DNA of 64,000 bases from Idiomarina loihiensis (GCF_024584785.1 NZ_CP074112.1:2108001-2172000); one strand, 5' to 3'; positions 30,663 through 40,116 are shown, counted from the stretch's first letter. Numbers and translations are program-made. The notes: generated by a model not told the origin, from the sequence alone.

Positions 30663-31787
30663 GTGAGAACGAGACTCATCACTAGCTTACTTGCGAGCAT
30701 TCCATTTGCTGCAAGCGCACAATCGTCGCAATTAAACTTAACTCAAGGCGTTACTGAGATAAGTAATCGCGTCTATGACTTACACATGACCATTTTTTAT
30801 ATCTGTTGTGTGATAGGTCTCTTAGTTTTTGGGGCCATGTTTTGGTCCATGATAGCCCACCGCAAAAAGCAGGGGGTTAAACCAGCCACTTTCCATGAAA
30901 ACGTGAAAGTTGAGATTGCTTGGACGGTCATCCCCTTCTTAATTTTGATAGGTATGGCTATTCCAGCAACGTCAACACTCATTGCTATGGAAGACACCAG
31001 TGAATCTGACGTCACCGTGTTAGTTACTGGTTCGCAATGGAAGTGGCACTACAAATATTTTGACCACGACGTTGAGTTCTTCAGCCTCCTAGCTACTCAA
31101 CAAGAGCAAATCAATAACCGCCTTGATAAAGGCGAGAATTACTTGCTTGAAGTTGACCGGCCATTAGTTATTCCTACAGGTAAAAAAGTCCGCTTTCTCA
31201 TCACCTCAGATGACGTTATCCATTCTTGGTGGGTACCTGACTTTGCGGTGAAAAAGGACGCGAACCCCGGCTTTATTAATGAAGCTTGGACCAAAGTAGA
31301 TGAACCCGGTATTTACCGTGGCCAATGTGCTGAGCTTTGCGGCAAAGACCATGGCTTCATGCCGGTGGTTGTTATTGCTAAGGAACCGGCCGAATACGAT
31401 GCTTGGATTACCGAGCAGGAGCAAATCGCTAAGCAAGCCAAAGCTGAGGAACAACGCTTATTGGCCATGTCGATGACCGAAGCCGAGCTTATGCAACTTG
31501 GCGAAAGCGTGTACTTAGGTAACTGCGCTGCTTGTCACCAACCTAATGGCCAAGGTATTCCTGGGGTGTTCCCAAGCTTAGTCGGCACCGATATGGTACT
31601 CAACGATTTACCCGCACACATTGATATTGTGGTGAATGGTAAGAACGGCACCGCCATGCAAGCCTTTGGTAACCAGCTAAGCCTTCGTGAGTTGGCTGCG
31701 GTCATCACCTACGAGCGTAATGCTTGGGGCAACAGCACTGGCGATTTAGTACAAGCCGCCGATGTTAACGAATATAAGAATAATTAA
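30663..31787 (+). CDS. coxB: Cytochrome c oxidase subunit II with C-terminal cytochrome c domain
   Basis: A 374-residue subunit II of an aa3-type oxidase (caa3-like layout). It starts with GTG, preceded by GAGGAG. A signal-like segment (about 1-19), two membrane helices (about 40-62 and 82-105) and the periplasmic CuA domain follow, with C222 and C226 in GQCAELCGKDHGFM. A fused cytochrome c domain has CAACH (C288, C291, H292). The fused haem domain accepts electrons from soluble cytochrome c and passes them to CuA. It is the first gene of the cox cluster. Confidence 0.95.
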   Translation: MRTRLITSLLASIPFAASAQSSQLNLTQGVTEISNRVYDLHMTIFYICCVIGLLVFGAMFWSMIAHRKKQGVKPATFHENVKVEIAWTVIPFLILIGMAIPATSTLIAMEDTSESDVTVLVTGSQWKWHYKYFDHDVEFFSLLATQQEQINNRLDKGENYLLEVDRPLVIPTGKKVRFLITSDDVIHSWWVPDFAVKKDANPGFINEAWTKVDEPGIYRGQCAELCGKDHGFMPVVVIAKEPAEYDAWITEQEQIAKQAKAEEQRLLAMSMTEAELMQLGESVYLGNCAACHQPNGQGIPGVFPSLVGTDMVLNDLPAHIDIVVNGKNGTAMQAFGNQLSLRELAAVITYERNAWGNSTGDLVQAADVNEYKNN

Positions 31788-31799
31788 GGAGACCCGGCT

Positions 31800-33386
31800 A
31801 TGAGCACAGTTGTTGGCGAGATGGATCACCAAGATCATCACCACCACGCGCCGTCGGGAATTACCCGTTGGCTATTTACCACCAATCATAAAGACATAGG
31901 CTCTATGTATTTATGGTTCAGTTTTATTATGTTTTTAGTAGGCGGCTCGATGGCGATGGTTATTCGCGCCGAGTTATTCCAACCTGGATTGCAGTTAGTC
32001 GATCCGCACTTCTTTAATCAGATGACCACAGTACACGGCTTGACCATGGTATTTGGCGCGGTTATGCCGGCCTTTACCGGATTAGCAAACTGGATGATTC
32101 CGATGATGATTGGTGCGCCAGATATGGCGTTACCACGAATGAATAACTGGAGTTTCTGGATCCTACCCTTTGCGTTCGCTATTTTGCTAGCCTCGTTATT
32201 TATGGAAGGCGGCGGCCCTGCCTTTGGTTGGACCTTCTATGCTCCCCTTTCCACCACTTACAGTAGCGATTCAACGGCTTTGTTTGTGTTCTCTGTGCAC
32301 ATCATGGGTATTTCATCCATCATGGGCGCCATCAACGTGATAGTAACCATCATGAACATGCGTGCACCCGGGATGAATTACATGAAGATGCCGCTGTTTG
32401 TCTGGACTTGGCTCATCACTGCTTTCCTGTTGATAGCTGTGATGCCCGTGCTCGCAGGAGCGGTGACCATGGTGTTGACGGATAAATACTTTGGTACCAG
32501 CTTCTTTGACGCTGCCGGGGGCGGCGACCCGGTCATGTTCCAGCACATTTTCTGGTTCTTCGGGCATCCAGAAGTTTACATCATGATTTTACCGTCATTC
32601 GGTATTATTTCGGCGATTATCCCAGCATTTTCACGTAAGCCGCTGTTTGGTTACTCGTCCATGGTGTACGCCACCGGAGCTATCGCCATACTCAGTTTCT
32701 TGGTCTGGGCGCATCATATGTTCACCACCGGTATGCCGGTAGCAGCCGAAATGTTCTTTATGTATGCAACCATGCTGATCTCGGTGCCTACTGGGGTGAA
32801 AGTATTTAACTGGGTTGCCACCATGTGGCGCGGTTCGATCACTTTTGAAACCCCGATGTTATTTGCTTTAGCCTTTGTGATTCTGTTCACCATTGGCGGC
32901 TTCTCGGGCTTAATGCTGGCTATTACCCCGGTCGACTTTCAATACCACGACACTTATTTTGTAGTGGCTCACTTCCATTATGTTTTAGTGAGTGGTGCGA
33001 TTTTCTCCATCATGGCAGCGGCTTACTATTGGCTACCTAAATGGACTGGCCACATGTACGACGAGAAGCTCGGGCGCTTGCATTTCTGGTGCTCGTTGAT
33101 CTCAGTTAACGTGCTGTTCTTCCCCATGCACTTTGCTGGCTTGGCTGGTATGCCGCGGCGTATCCCTGACTACTCACTACAATTTGCTGATATTAACCAA
33201 ATTGTCAGTATCGGTGGCTTTGCGTTTGGCCTCTCCCAGTTGATTTTCTTATGGGTGGTGATTAAGTGTGTTAAAGGTGGCGAGAAGGCCCCTGCCAAAC
33301 CTTGGGAAGGAGCCGAAGGGTTGGAATGGACAGTGCCTTCACCAGCGCCTTATCACACCTTTGAGACCCCACCTGAGGTGAAGTAA
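31800..33386 (+). CDS. coxA: Cytochrome c oxidase subunit I
   Basis: A 528-residue, 12-helix haem-copper oxidase subunit. VHGLTMVFGAVMPAFTGLANWM gives the low-spin haem a ligand. FWFFGHPEVYIMILPSFG holds the CuB His and the cross-linked Tyr of A1-type oxidases. AHHMFTTGMP provides CuB histidines and VAHFHYVLVSGA both remaining haem ligands. It reduces O2 to water at the binuclear centre and pumps protons. An AGGAG site precedes the ATG, 12 bases after coxB. Confidence 0.97.
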   Translation: MSTVVGEMDHQDHHHHAPSGITRWLFTTNHKDIGSMYLWFSFIMFLVGGSMAMVIRAELFQPGLQLVDPHFFNQMTTVHGLTMVFGAVMPAFTGLANWMIPMMIGAPDMALPRMNNWSFWILPFAFAILLASLFMEGGGPAFGWTFYAPLSTTYSSDSTALFVFSVHIMGISSIMGAINVIVTIMNMRAPGMNYMKMPLFVWTWLITAFLLIAVMPVLAGAVTMVLTDKYFGTSFFDAAGGGDPVMFQHIFWFFGHPEVYIMILPSFGIISAIIPAFSRKPLFGYSSMVYATGAIAILSFLVWAHHMFTTGMPVAAEMFFMYATMLISVPTGVKVFNWVATMWRGSITFETPMLFALAFVILFTIGGFSGLMLAITPVDFQYHDTYFVVAHFHYVLVSGAIFSIMAAAYYWLPKWTGHMYDEKLGRLHFWCSLISVNVLFFPMHFAGLAGMPRRIPDYSLQFADINQIVSIGGFAFGLSQLIFLWVVIKCVKGGEKAPAKPWEGAEGLEWTVPSPAPYHTFETPPEVK

Positions 33387-33388
33387 TC

Positions 33389-33985
33389 ATGCAAAAACCC
33401 GAACCAACAGTCACCAAAGTACCCCGTGCAGACAATGCACGGGTAGTACGCAAACTGCTGTTTATTGTCGTAGGTATGTTTGGGTTTGGTTTTGCATTAG
33501 TGCCCCTGTACGACGTTTTTTGTGACATTACCGGTTTTAACGGTCGCACCAAGAACGAACAAGCAATGGCGAATACCCGCAGTGTGGACACCTCACGAAC
33601 CGTGAATGTGCAATTTCTAACGCGGGTAAACAAAGGGATGCCATGGGGCTTTGAAGCCGAAGTGAAATCGGTACGGGTGCACCCTGGCGAAACCAAAGTG
33701 GTGAACTTTTTAGCGCATAACCTCACTGGTAATAATATGGTGGCGCAGGCGATTCCGTCAGTAGCCCCTGGTGAGGCCGGTTTGTACTTAAATAAAACCG
33801 AATGTTTTTGCTTTAACCAGCAGCCATTAGCTGCTGGTGCAGAAACCGTTATGCCGATGCAGTTTTACCTAGACCCTGATATTCCAGATCATATTCACAC
33901 CTTAACTTTGTCATACACCATGTACGATATGACAGCCCATGCAACGCCTGATGTGCTGGCGAGCATTGAGCAACCAGCAGACTGA
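33389..33985 (+). CDS. ctaG: Cytochrome c oxidase assembly protein CtaG/Cox11
   Basis: A 198-residue protein with one N-terminal helix (about 25-45, GFGFALVPLYDVFCDITGFNG) and a periplasmic immunoglobulin-like domain. The copper-binding CFCFNQQ motif is present near residue 140. Cox11 delivers copper to the CuB site of subunit I. It begins two bases after coxA, so translation is probably coupled; coxC follows 9 bases after its stop. Confidence 0.95.
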   Translation: MQKPEPTVTKVPRADNARVVRKLLFIVVGMFGFGFALVPLYDVFCDITGFNGRTKNEQAMANTRSVDTSRTVNVQFLTRVNKGMPWGFEAEVKSVRVHPGETKVVNFLAHNLTGNNMVAQAIPSVAPGEAGLYLNKTECFCFNQQPLAAGAETVMPMQFYLDPDIPDHIHTLTLSYTMYDMTAHATPDVLASIEQPAD

Positions 33986-33994
33986 GGAAGAGTT

Positions 33995-34876
33995 ATGGCA
34001 ACACAACACGAAAAATATTATGTCCCAGCTTCCAGCCCTTGGCCTATCGTTGGCGCAATTGGGCTAGGATTAATAGCCTTTGGCGCTGGCCATACCGTCA
34101 TCGATATGAAAAACGAAACGGTTGATGGCTGGGGTAGAAATGTACTTTGGGGCGGCATCGCCGTCATGCTAATCATGTTATTTGGTTGGTTCCGCGACCA
34201 AATTAACGAATCTATGGGCGGTTTATACAGTCCACAGCTGGGCCACTCCTACCGTCAAGGCATGAGCTGGTTTATCTTTTCTGAGATTATGTTCTTTGCG
34301 GCTTTCTTTGGTGCTCTTTTCTACGCGCGCGTCATTGCCGTGGAGTGGTTAGGCGGCGCCAGCAACAATGCCATGACCAACGAAGTGCTATGGCCTGGCT
34401 TTGAGGCTATGTGGCCGCTCACGGAAACTCCGGGGGGCACCACCACACAAGCTATGGGCTGGATGGGTTTACCTTTGTACAACACCATTATTTTGGTGAT
34501 TTCTAGCTTTACCTGTCATTTTGCCCATGTTGGCTTAGAAAAGAATAACCGCAAGCAACTCACGTTGTTCTTGGGGATTACCATCGTCTTGGGCTGTATC
34601 TTCTTGTATTTACAAGGTGCCGAATATGTTCACGCCTACCGAGATCTTGGATTAACTTTATCCTCTGGAGTTTACGGAAATACCTTCTATATGCTGACGG
34701 GCTTCCACGGCATGCACGTTACTCTGGGTACCATCATGTTAATCGTGATGTTTTTCCGAGTTCTGAAAGGTCACTTTACCCCAGATAACCATTTTGCATT
34801 CCAAGCGACCAGTTGGTACTGGCACTTTGTGGATGTGGTCTGGGTGTGCTTGTTTATCTTTGTTTATGTCATTTAA
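33995..34876 (+). CDS. coxC: Cytochrome c oxidase subunit III
   Basis: A 293-residue, seven-helix subunit III. Visible signatures are WFIFSEIMFFAAFFGALFYAR, TSWYWHFVDVVWVCLFIFVYV at the C-terminus and GFHGMHVTLGTIML. It stabilises subunit I and proton uptake. It has a longer loop between helices (about 105-150) than mitochondrial subunit III, as in many gammaproteobacteria. A hairpin lies after the stop. Confidence 0.95.
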   Translation: MATQHEKYYVPASSPWPIVGAIGLGLIAFGAGHTVIDMKNETVDGWGRNVLWGGIAVMLIMLFGWFRDQINESMGGLYSPQLGHSYRQGMSWFIFSEIMFFAAFFGALFYARVIAVEWLGGASNNAMTNEVLWPGFEAMWPLTETPGGTTTQAMGWMGLPLYNTIILVISSFTCHFAHVGLEKNNRKQLTLFLGITIVLGCIFLYLQGAEYVHAYRDLGLTLSSGVYGNTFYMLTGFHGMHVTLGTIMLIVMFFRVLKGHFTPDNHFAFQATSWYWHFVDVVWVCLFIFVYVI

Positions 34877-34884
34877 AGCAAGTT

Positions 34885-34913
34885 ACCGTACTGGGCCATG
34901 TGCCTAGTACGGT
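34885..34913. terminator. Hairpin between coxC and the opposing DUF2909 gene
   Basis: ACCGTACT (34885-34892) pairs with AGTACGGT (34906-34913), and GGC/GCC continues the stem inward across one G-T wobble, giving about 12 pairs. No clean T-run follows on either strand. It overlaps the DUF2909 stop codon. It may attenuate read-through from coxC into the downstream assembly genes. Confidence 0.5.
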
Positions 34914-35119
34914 CTTGGGTTTGGTGCTAATACACCAGACCCCAGTAATACCACAATAATCACTAGGGCAATCGCCGAGAATAACACGCGACGCCCCAAA
35001 TAGTGCGTCATTGGTGGTTTGGTAGGGTCGTTTCTGAGCATGGCTAACAAAGCCCGCATGAGGTTTACGACCATAAATAACATGAGTAGTACCAGAATGA
35101 TTTTTGCAGCTATAACCAT
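34904..35119 (-). CDS. DUF2909 family twin-transmembrane protein
   Basis: A 71-residue protein with two membrane helices (about 4-26 and 47-65) around a short loop with the conserved-looking YLGRRVLFS. It matches the small DUF2909 family, which is found in cytochrome oxidase loci of gammaproteobacteria. It is the only minus-strand gene within the cox cluster, sitting between coxC and surf1; its start is only 26 bases from the surf1 start codon. Function unknown; a role in oxidase assembly is inferred from location only. Confidence 0.78.
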   Translation of the reverse strand: MVIAAKIILVLLMLFMVVNLMRALLAMLRNDPTKPPMTHYLGRRVLFSAIALVIIVVLLGSGVLAPNPRPY

Positions 35120-35145
35120 TATTTTTGCTCCAGTGGCGCACGCTT

Positions 35146-35895
35146 ATGCGTAAGTCGATGTGGCTTGGCATGGGCTTAACTGTGCTAGCAATTGCACTTT
35201 TGGTCAAGCTAGGATTTTGGCAGCTGCAACGTGCCGCAGAAAAACAACAGCTGTTTGACCAATTTCAACAAGGTGAAGCTCAACAGCAAACTCCAGTGCC
35301 ACTGCAATCTATCGCGCAACTTCAAGATTTCGCACAGTATCAACCCGTTACTATTAGTGGCCGCTTTTTGCCCGCGCCCATTTTGCTGTTGGATAATCAG
35401 GTATGGCAAGGTCAGGTGGGCTACCAAGTGATTGGCTTATTTGAACCTACTACCGCAGCTCGTTTGATCGGCGTTAGTGTAGGCTGGGTAGCGGCGGGCA
35501 GTGATCGCAGTCAACTACCAACATTGAGCTTACCAACCCAACCCATGAATATCAGCGGACTGGTTTATACGCCCAGCCTTGGCGGATTTCGTTTATCTGA
35601 GCAGGTGGTTACTGAGGCAGCAACAAACGCCGCTCAAACCGAGCTGATCCGTATTCAACGCTTCGACCCAACCGCACTGACAAACCTGCTCAGTCTCCCC
35701 TTAGCCGATCGGCAGCTATTATTAGCAGAAAGCGAAGCCTGGGGCTGGCCACGTGCTTGGCAACCTCAAGTAATGTCGCCCGCCAAACATCAAGCTTATG
35801 CATTGCAGTGGTTTTCACTAGCATTAGCTTGCTTGATTGTGTTTACTATAGCTGCACGTTCCAATAAAAAGAAAAATAATAAGGAATGCCCATGA
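35146..35895 (+). CDS. SURF1 family oxidase assembly protein
   Basis: A protein of about 249 residues with an N-terminal helix (LTVLAIALLVKLGFWQLQRAAEK), a periplasmic domain and a C-terminal helix (about 220-238), the SURF1/Shy1 topology. LGFWQLQRAxEK, LLLDNQ and the Tyr-Ala-LQWF end are family features. It helps insert haem a into subunit I. I start at ATG 35146; a TTG at 35125 is in frame, but neither has a clear ribosome-binding site. Its stop overlaps the next start as ATGA. Confidence 0.88.
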   Translation: MRKSMWLGMGLTVLAIALLVKLGFWQLQRAAEKQQLFDQFQQGEAQQQTPVPLQSIAQLQDFAQYQPVTISGRFLPAPILLLDNQVWQGQVGYQVIGLFEPTTAARLIGVSVGWVAAGSDRSQLPTLSLPTQPMNISGLVYTPSLGGFRLSEQVVTEAATNAAQTELIRIQRFDPTALTNLLSLPLADRQLLLAESEAWGWPRAWQPQVMSPAKHQAYALQWFSLALACLIVFTIAARSNKKKNNKECP

Positions 35896-36434
35896 GTACT
35901 GTTAAAAAATCCAGAGCCACCTTAATAGGCGTTGCACTTGCCTTTCTTATTCCGGTGATTGGCGCCAAATTGGTACTAGACCAAAACTGGTATCAAGGGG
36001 CGGTTACCAATAAAGGCACCATGCTAGTGCCGCCCATCGAACTGAACCAACTGAACCAGCGCTTGCCAGCAGGATGGCGGGTAGCCCTACGCACCGAGCA
36101 AGATTGCGGTGCCGGTTGCCAACAGGGTTTGTATGCCATTAATCAGCTCGATATCGCCTTGGGCAAAGAGACTGAACGAGTTACCCCAATCATGATCAGC
36201 GCCCAAGCGCCGAGCATCGATTTACAACAAACACCATTAGTGCAGGCTGTGGTCGACAGTCAGTTAGCGGCAGCTGTTGCCAGCATCCCAGATCAGCACT
36301 TGTTTATCATCGATCCCTTGGGAAATATCGTCCTTTATTACCCAACGCATGCCGATGAATCAGCCATGCGCACCGAGGCTAAGAACATCCTGGCCGATTT
36401 GCGTACCTTGTTAAAACTTTCAAAGATAGGGTGA
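35892..36434 (+). CDS. Membrane-anchored thioredoxin-like protein in the oxidase cluster (CxxxC)
   Basis: A 180-residue protein with one N-terminal helix (about 10-28) and a predicted periplasmic domain. It has a Cys pair, C72-G-A-G-C76, with the same C-x3-C spacing as copper-binding Sco proteins. A C-terminal HLFIIDPLGNIVLYYP segment resembles a thioredoxin-fold strand. The start ATG 35892 overlaps the surf1 stop (ATGA) and has AAGGA upstream; the earlier ATG 35886 is too close to that site. Uncharacterised proteins of this sort occur between surf1 and ctaA in related genomes. A copper or redox role is inferred. Confidence 0.7.
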   Translation: MSTVKKSRATLIGVALAFLIPVIGAKLVLDQNWYQGAVTNKGTMLVPPIELNQLNQRLPAGWRVALRTEQDCGAGCQQGLYAINQLDIALGKETERVTPIMISAQAPSIDLQQTPLVQAVVDSQLAAAVASIPDQHLFIIDPLGNIVLYYPTHADESAMRTEAKNILADLRTLLKLSKIG

Positions 36435-36438
36435 TAGC

Positions 36439-37413
36439 ATGCGGGCCTTAGTTAAATTTAGCTTATTGCTGACCTTAGTGGTGATTGTACTAGGTGCCTA
36501 CACGCGTCTTACTGATGCGGGTTTGGGCTGCCCTGATTGGCCTGGCTGTTACGGTGAATTAACGGTCCCCAAAAGTGCAGAGCAGGCTGCCATAGCCTTT
36601 CCTGATGCACCGTTAGAAACTCAAAAAGCTTGGAACGAAATGATTCACCGGTATGCCGCTGGCAGCTTGGGTTTATTTATTCTAGCAATAGCCATCAGTG
36701 CCTTGGTTCGCGTTCGTAAACATCCAGAACAACCGGTTAAACTGCCGTTGCTACTGCTCGCCCTGGTCATATTTCAGGCAGCACTGGGGATGTGGACAGT
36801 TACCATGAATTTGCAGCCGTTGATTGTTATGGGGCATTTATTAGGCGGCTTTAGCACCCTTAGCTTGCTCTATTTGTTGCACCTAAGGTTACAACGTATC
36901 CATATGCCTATGGGCGATGCTGGCATGCGCAAACTCGCCGGATTAGCCGCGTTAGCCTTGCTTGTGGTCATCGCCCAAATCGCACTTGGTGGCTGGGTTG
37001 CCGCTAACTATGCGGCACTCGCTTGTACCGACCTGCCGTTCTGCGAAGGCAACTGGACCGAGCGCTTAGACGTAGCCGGAGCTTTTAGTATTCCAGAAGC
37101 GCAAACCTATCAATATGGCGCTCATGACTATGCTGAACGCATGACCATGCATGTAGCTCACCGGCTTGGTGCCTATGTGACAACGGTAGTAGTGGCACTG
37201 CTGTTGTGGCTTGGTTTTGCTAAAGCCCAATCCAAAGTGATGCGACGTGCGCTAACCTGGGTGGCCGTTGCCTTAGTGGTGCAATTAGCACTAGGCTTTA
37301 GTAATGTTATTTTTATGCTACCGTTAAAGGTAGCCGTAGCGCATAACTTAGTAGGAGCCTTGTTGCTTCTTAGCTTAGTTGGGCTAAATTATAAAATTGC
37401 TCGCAACGCATAA
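36439..37413 (+). CDS. ctaA: Haem A synthase
   Basis: A 324-residue, eight-helix COX15/CtaA protein that oxidises the haem O methyl group to make haem A. Family motifs are GAYTRLTDAGLGCPDWPGCYG with a Cys pair in the first periplasmic loop, EMIHRYAAG (haem His), MGHLLGG, the second-half MHVAHRLGA and VAHNLVGALLL. Its start is 5 bases after the previous stop. With ctaB downstream it supplies the haem a of this oxidase. Confidence 0.93.
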   Translation: MRALVKFSLLLTLVVIVLGAYTRLTDAGLGCPDWPGCYGELTVPKSAEQAAIAFPDAPLETQKAWNEMIHRYAAGSLGLFILAIAISALVRVRKHPEQPVKLPLLLLALVIFQAALGMWTVTMNLQPLIVMGHLLGGFSTLSLLYLLHLRLQRIHMPMGDAGMRKLAGLAALALLVVIAQIALGGWVAANYAALACTDLPFCEGNWTERLDVAGAFSIPEAQTYQYGAHDYAERMTMHVAHRLGAYVTTVVVALLLWLGFAKAQSKVMRRALTWVAVALVVQLALGFSNVIFMLPLKVAVAHNLVGALLLLSLVGLNYKIARNA

Positions 37414-37442
37414 AACAACAATAAGCGAGTAAGGAGAACCAG

Positions 37443-38384
37443 ATGGCAGAACATGCAAGTATCAAAGGCGCCAGCCAAGACTTGGCAGCAACCTATAAAA
37501 AATCTAGCTCATGGCGTGATTACCTTACGTTAACCAAACCCAACGTAGTGCTCTTGCTGCTACTCACGGCCTTGGTAGGCATGGCCTTAGCCACACCAAC
37601 TTGGGTTGCTTGGCAGGTGCTGGTGCCGGCACTGGTCGGTATTGGCTTAATGTCGGCTTCAGCGGCAGCGGTAAATCATTTGGTGGACCGTCACATCGAT
37701 GCTCGGATGGCGCGTACGTTACGACGGCCACTACCCTCTGGCGCCCTATCCCCCAAACGCGTGCTAACCTTTGCTGCGGTGATTGGGGTGTTAGGATTTG
37801 TGGTGTTAGCCGTTTGGGTCAACATGCTCACCGCATGGCTGACGCTAGCTAGCTTAGTTGGTTACGCTTTTATCTATACCATGTATTTAAAACGGGCTAC
37901 GCCACAAAACATCGTCATCGGCGGCCTTGCCGGAGCAGCGCCTCCGCTATTGGGCTGGACCGCAGTCACCAATGAGATCCATCCCTTTGCCATTTTGTTG
38001 GTGATGATTGTCTTTACCTGGACCCCACCGCATTTTTGGGCGTTAGCCGTGCATCGAGCCAAGGATTACGCCAAAGCTGAAATTCCGATGCTGCCTGTGA
38101 CCCATGGTATTGAATTCACCAAAACCTGCATCCTGCTGTACACCATTTTATTAGGTGTGGTCTGCTTGTTACCCTATTTAGTAGGAATGTCTGGGGTGAT
38201 TTACCTGATTGGCTCCACAGTCTTGAGTCTTTGGTTTTTGGTGTATGCGTGGAAACTCAAATTTGCTCCGCAACAGCATACTGCCTTTAGCATGTTTAAG
38301 TTTTCTATTTGGCATTTAATGATTTTGTTTGTGCTGTTGTTGGTAGACCACTACTTGGTATTACCTCCTATGAGTTCGTTTTAA
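37443..38384 (+). CDS. ctaB: Protoheme IX farnesyltransferase (haem O synthase)
   Basis: A 313-residue UbiA-superfamily membrane prenyltransferase that converts haem B to haem O. The first Asp-rich motif is [21 protein letters not shown] and the second segment is [29 protein letters not shown], which separates CtaB/CyoE from UbiA. An AAGGAGAACCAG site precedes the ATG. The placement between ctaA and sco is standard. Confidence 0.95.
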   Translation: MAEHASIKGASQDLAATYKKSSSWRDYLTLTKPNVVLLLLLTALVGMALATPTWVAWQVLVPALVGIGLMSASAAAVNHLVDRHIDARMARTLRRPLPSGALSPKRVLTFAAVIGVLGFVVLAVWVNMLTAWLTLASLVGYAFIYTMYLKRATPQNIVIGGLAGAAPPLLGWTAVTNEIHPFAILLVMIVFTWTPPHFWALAVHRAKDYAKAEIPMLPVTHGIEFTKTCILLYTILLGVVCLLPYLVGMSGVIYLIGSTVLSLWFLVYAWKLKFAPQQHTAFSMFKFSIWHLMILFVLLLVDHYLVLPPMSSF

Positions 38385-38408
38385 TTTTCAGCGATAGGAC
38401 AAGATAAA

Positions 38409-39026
38409 ATGCAAAGATTAGTGGCAACGGCAGTGGCTTTAGTAGCCTTGGTCGCGGGGTTGGTGATTTACAATAGTTTGCCACAAGCGCAACCCCAAGC
38501 CTTAGTGTACGAACCAGCACGACAACTACAGCCATTTACGCTACAGGGCAGCGATGGTAGTCAAGTAACGAACGAGCGTCTGCAAGGACAGTGGACGCTG
38601 TTGTTTACGGGCTACACTTTTTGTCCAGATATTTGCCCCACCACCATGGCTGACTTGCGCCAGATCATGCCTAGCCTGCAACAGCATACGGATACCCCGG
38701 TAAAGGTTTGGATGATTTCAGTGGACCCACAGCGCGACGATGTCGAACGCATTGCGGCTTATACGGAGTTTTTTGGCCCGGAGTTTTTTGGGGTTCGCGC
38801 TGAACATCCGCAACTGTATCCGTTTGTGAACAACCTTGGTTTGATGTATTCCATCCCCGATGAGGGTGCCATGGATTATCTGGTGAATCACAGTGCGGCT
38901 ATTATTCTGGTGAATCCAGCCGGTCATTTACAGGCGATATTTAAAGCGGAGCACACCATGGGCGAGATACCCACGGTGAATATGCAGCAATTAGCCGCAG
39001 ACTTTGCCATCATTGCTGATAATTAA
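38409..39026 (+). CDS. SCO1/SenC family copper chaperone
   Basis: A 205-residue membrane-anchored thioredoxin-fold protein. An N-terminal helix (about 3-22) precedes GYTFCPDICPTTM with copper ligands C72 and C76. The downstream ISVDPQRDD is conserved, and the ligand His is in YLVNHSAAIILV. It metallates the CuA centre of CoxB. This is the last gene of the oxidase locus; a convergent deacetylase gene ends 22 bases beyond. Confidence 0.95.
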   Translation: MQRLVATAVALVALVAGLVIYNSLPQAQPQALVYEPARQLQPFTLQGSDGSQVTNERLQGQWTLLFTGYTFCPDICPTTMADLRQIMPSLQQHTDTPVKVWMISVDPQRDDVERIAAYTEFFGPEFFGVRAEHPQLYPFVNNLGLMYSIPDEGAMDYLVNHSAAIILVNPAGHLQAIFKAEHTMGEIPTVNMQQLAADFAIIADN

Positions 39027-39048
39027 TACCTTTTGATGCTGGTTTTGC

Positions 39049-40116
39049 TTAATCAGGCCAGCGTCCATTTTTATCGGCCCGAGCAAAGGGCTGCGAATAC
39101 CAGTAAAACCGCTGCGGCTGACTCTTACTAGCAACAGTACAATTCACCCGTGATCGTCCTATTGGTAACGGTTGGCTGAGTTCCACGGTAAAGGTGTTTC
39201 CCTGCCAACTAGGCCGCAAAGTCGAGCTACCCGCAAAACAATTCATTTGGGCCGGATTAAAATCATCGGTATGGTCTAAGGTCACACTAAAGCTTGGCGT
39301 GCTTTGGTCATGCTTTAATACCATAGAAGCCGGGGTGATCTGAGTTACCGGTAAGGCTAAACTATTGATTTTAGTTGCTAGAGTGCGCAAGTCCGCATAC
39401 TGAGCAGAGGCAGGAAAACGTGGAATCGCAGCACTGTTGCTGAACCTGTTCCAAGCGCCTGAATGTTGGGCAAAGGCTACAAAGCCAGCTTCTTCGACAA
39501 TAGCTTCAACGGCGGGGTCGTATTCACCATAAGGATAAGCAAGCAATTTGGGCTGTGCACCTAAGGCTTCATCGATCTCTTGCTGAGCGTCTAAGATATC
39601 TGCTCGAATACGCTGCTGCCATTGGCTTTCAGATTCATCGGTACGGCGCCAGGTAAGATGATCATGTGAGTTGGTGTGGTTTGCAATGGTAGCGCCGTAT
39701 TGCTGTAGCTCCCGTAATTGTTGCCAATTCATGTATAAATTAGGAGCCTCGCGCATTAAGCGCGGGTTCACAAAAACAGTAAAAGGTACTTGGTATTTTT
39801 TAAACACCGGCAAGCCATTTTGGTAAACGTTCTTCCAGCCATCATCGATGGTCAACACTGCGAGTTTAGCCGTAGCAGGGGTTGGTTGCTGCAACAGCTG
39901 CAACGCATCAGTAATCGAGACGATGTCAAAATCATGCTCTTGTAACCACTCAATATGCTGAGCTAGTTCGTCCGCTGTTACTGAGGTTACCCGCGGTGTA
40001 TCATCACCAATATGATGATACTGTAGCACCGCAATACTGGCGGACGATTTAGCCAGCACCGGCTCGCTGCAACCTAATAAGCCTAACCAACATAAACAGA
40101 TGATTAACACACGCAT
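39049..40116 (-). CDS. Polysaccharide deacetylase (CE4/NodB-fold) lipoprotein
   Basis: A protein of about 355 residues. The preferred start is ATG 40116, with GAGGAG upstream, giving the lipoprotein signal MRVLIICLCWLGLLGC. The deacetylase domain (about 30-250) has VLTIDDGWKN (metal Asp pair) and NHTNSHDHLTW (HxxxxH-type zinc histidines). LLAYPYGEYDP and FAQHSG complete the NodB motifs. A beta-rich C-terminal domain follows. It resembles PgaB-like N-deacetylases without the glycosyl-hydrolase half. The substrate, perhaps an exopolysaccharide or cell-wall glycan, is not determined. Confidence 0.85.
   Translation of the reverse strand: MRVLIICLCWLGLLGCSEPVLAKSSASIAVLQYHHIGDDTPRVTSVTADELAQHIEWLQEHDFDIVSITDALQLLQQPTPATAKLAVLTIDDGWKNVYQNGLPVFKKYQVPFTVFVNPRLMREAPNLYMNWQQLRELQQYGATIANHTNSHDHLTWRRTDESESQWQQRIRADILDAQQEIDEALGAQPKLLAYPYGEYDPAVEAIVEEAGFVAFAQHSGAWNRFSNSAAIPRFPASAQYADLRTLATKINSLALPVTQITPASMVLKHDQSTPSFSVTLDHTDDFNPAQMNCFAGSSTLRPSWQGNTFTVELSQPLPIGRSRVNCTVASKSQPQRFYWYSQPFARADKNGRWPD

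Noticed and set aside
40050-40110. SOS box search upstream of the dinF-like gene
   Set aside because: No CTG-N10-CAG match; the dinF name rests on protein similarity only.
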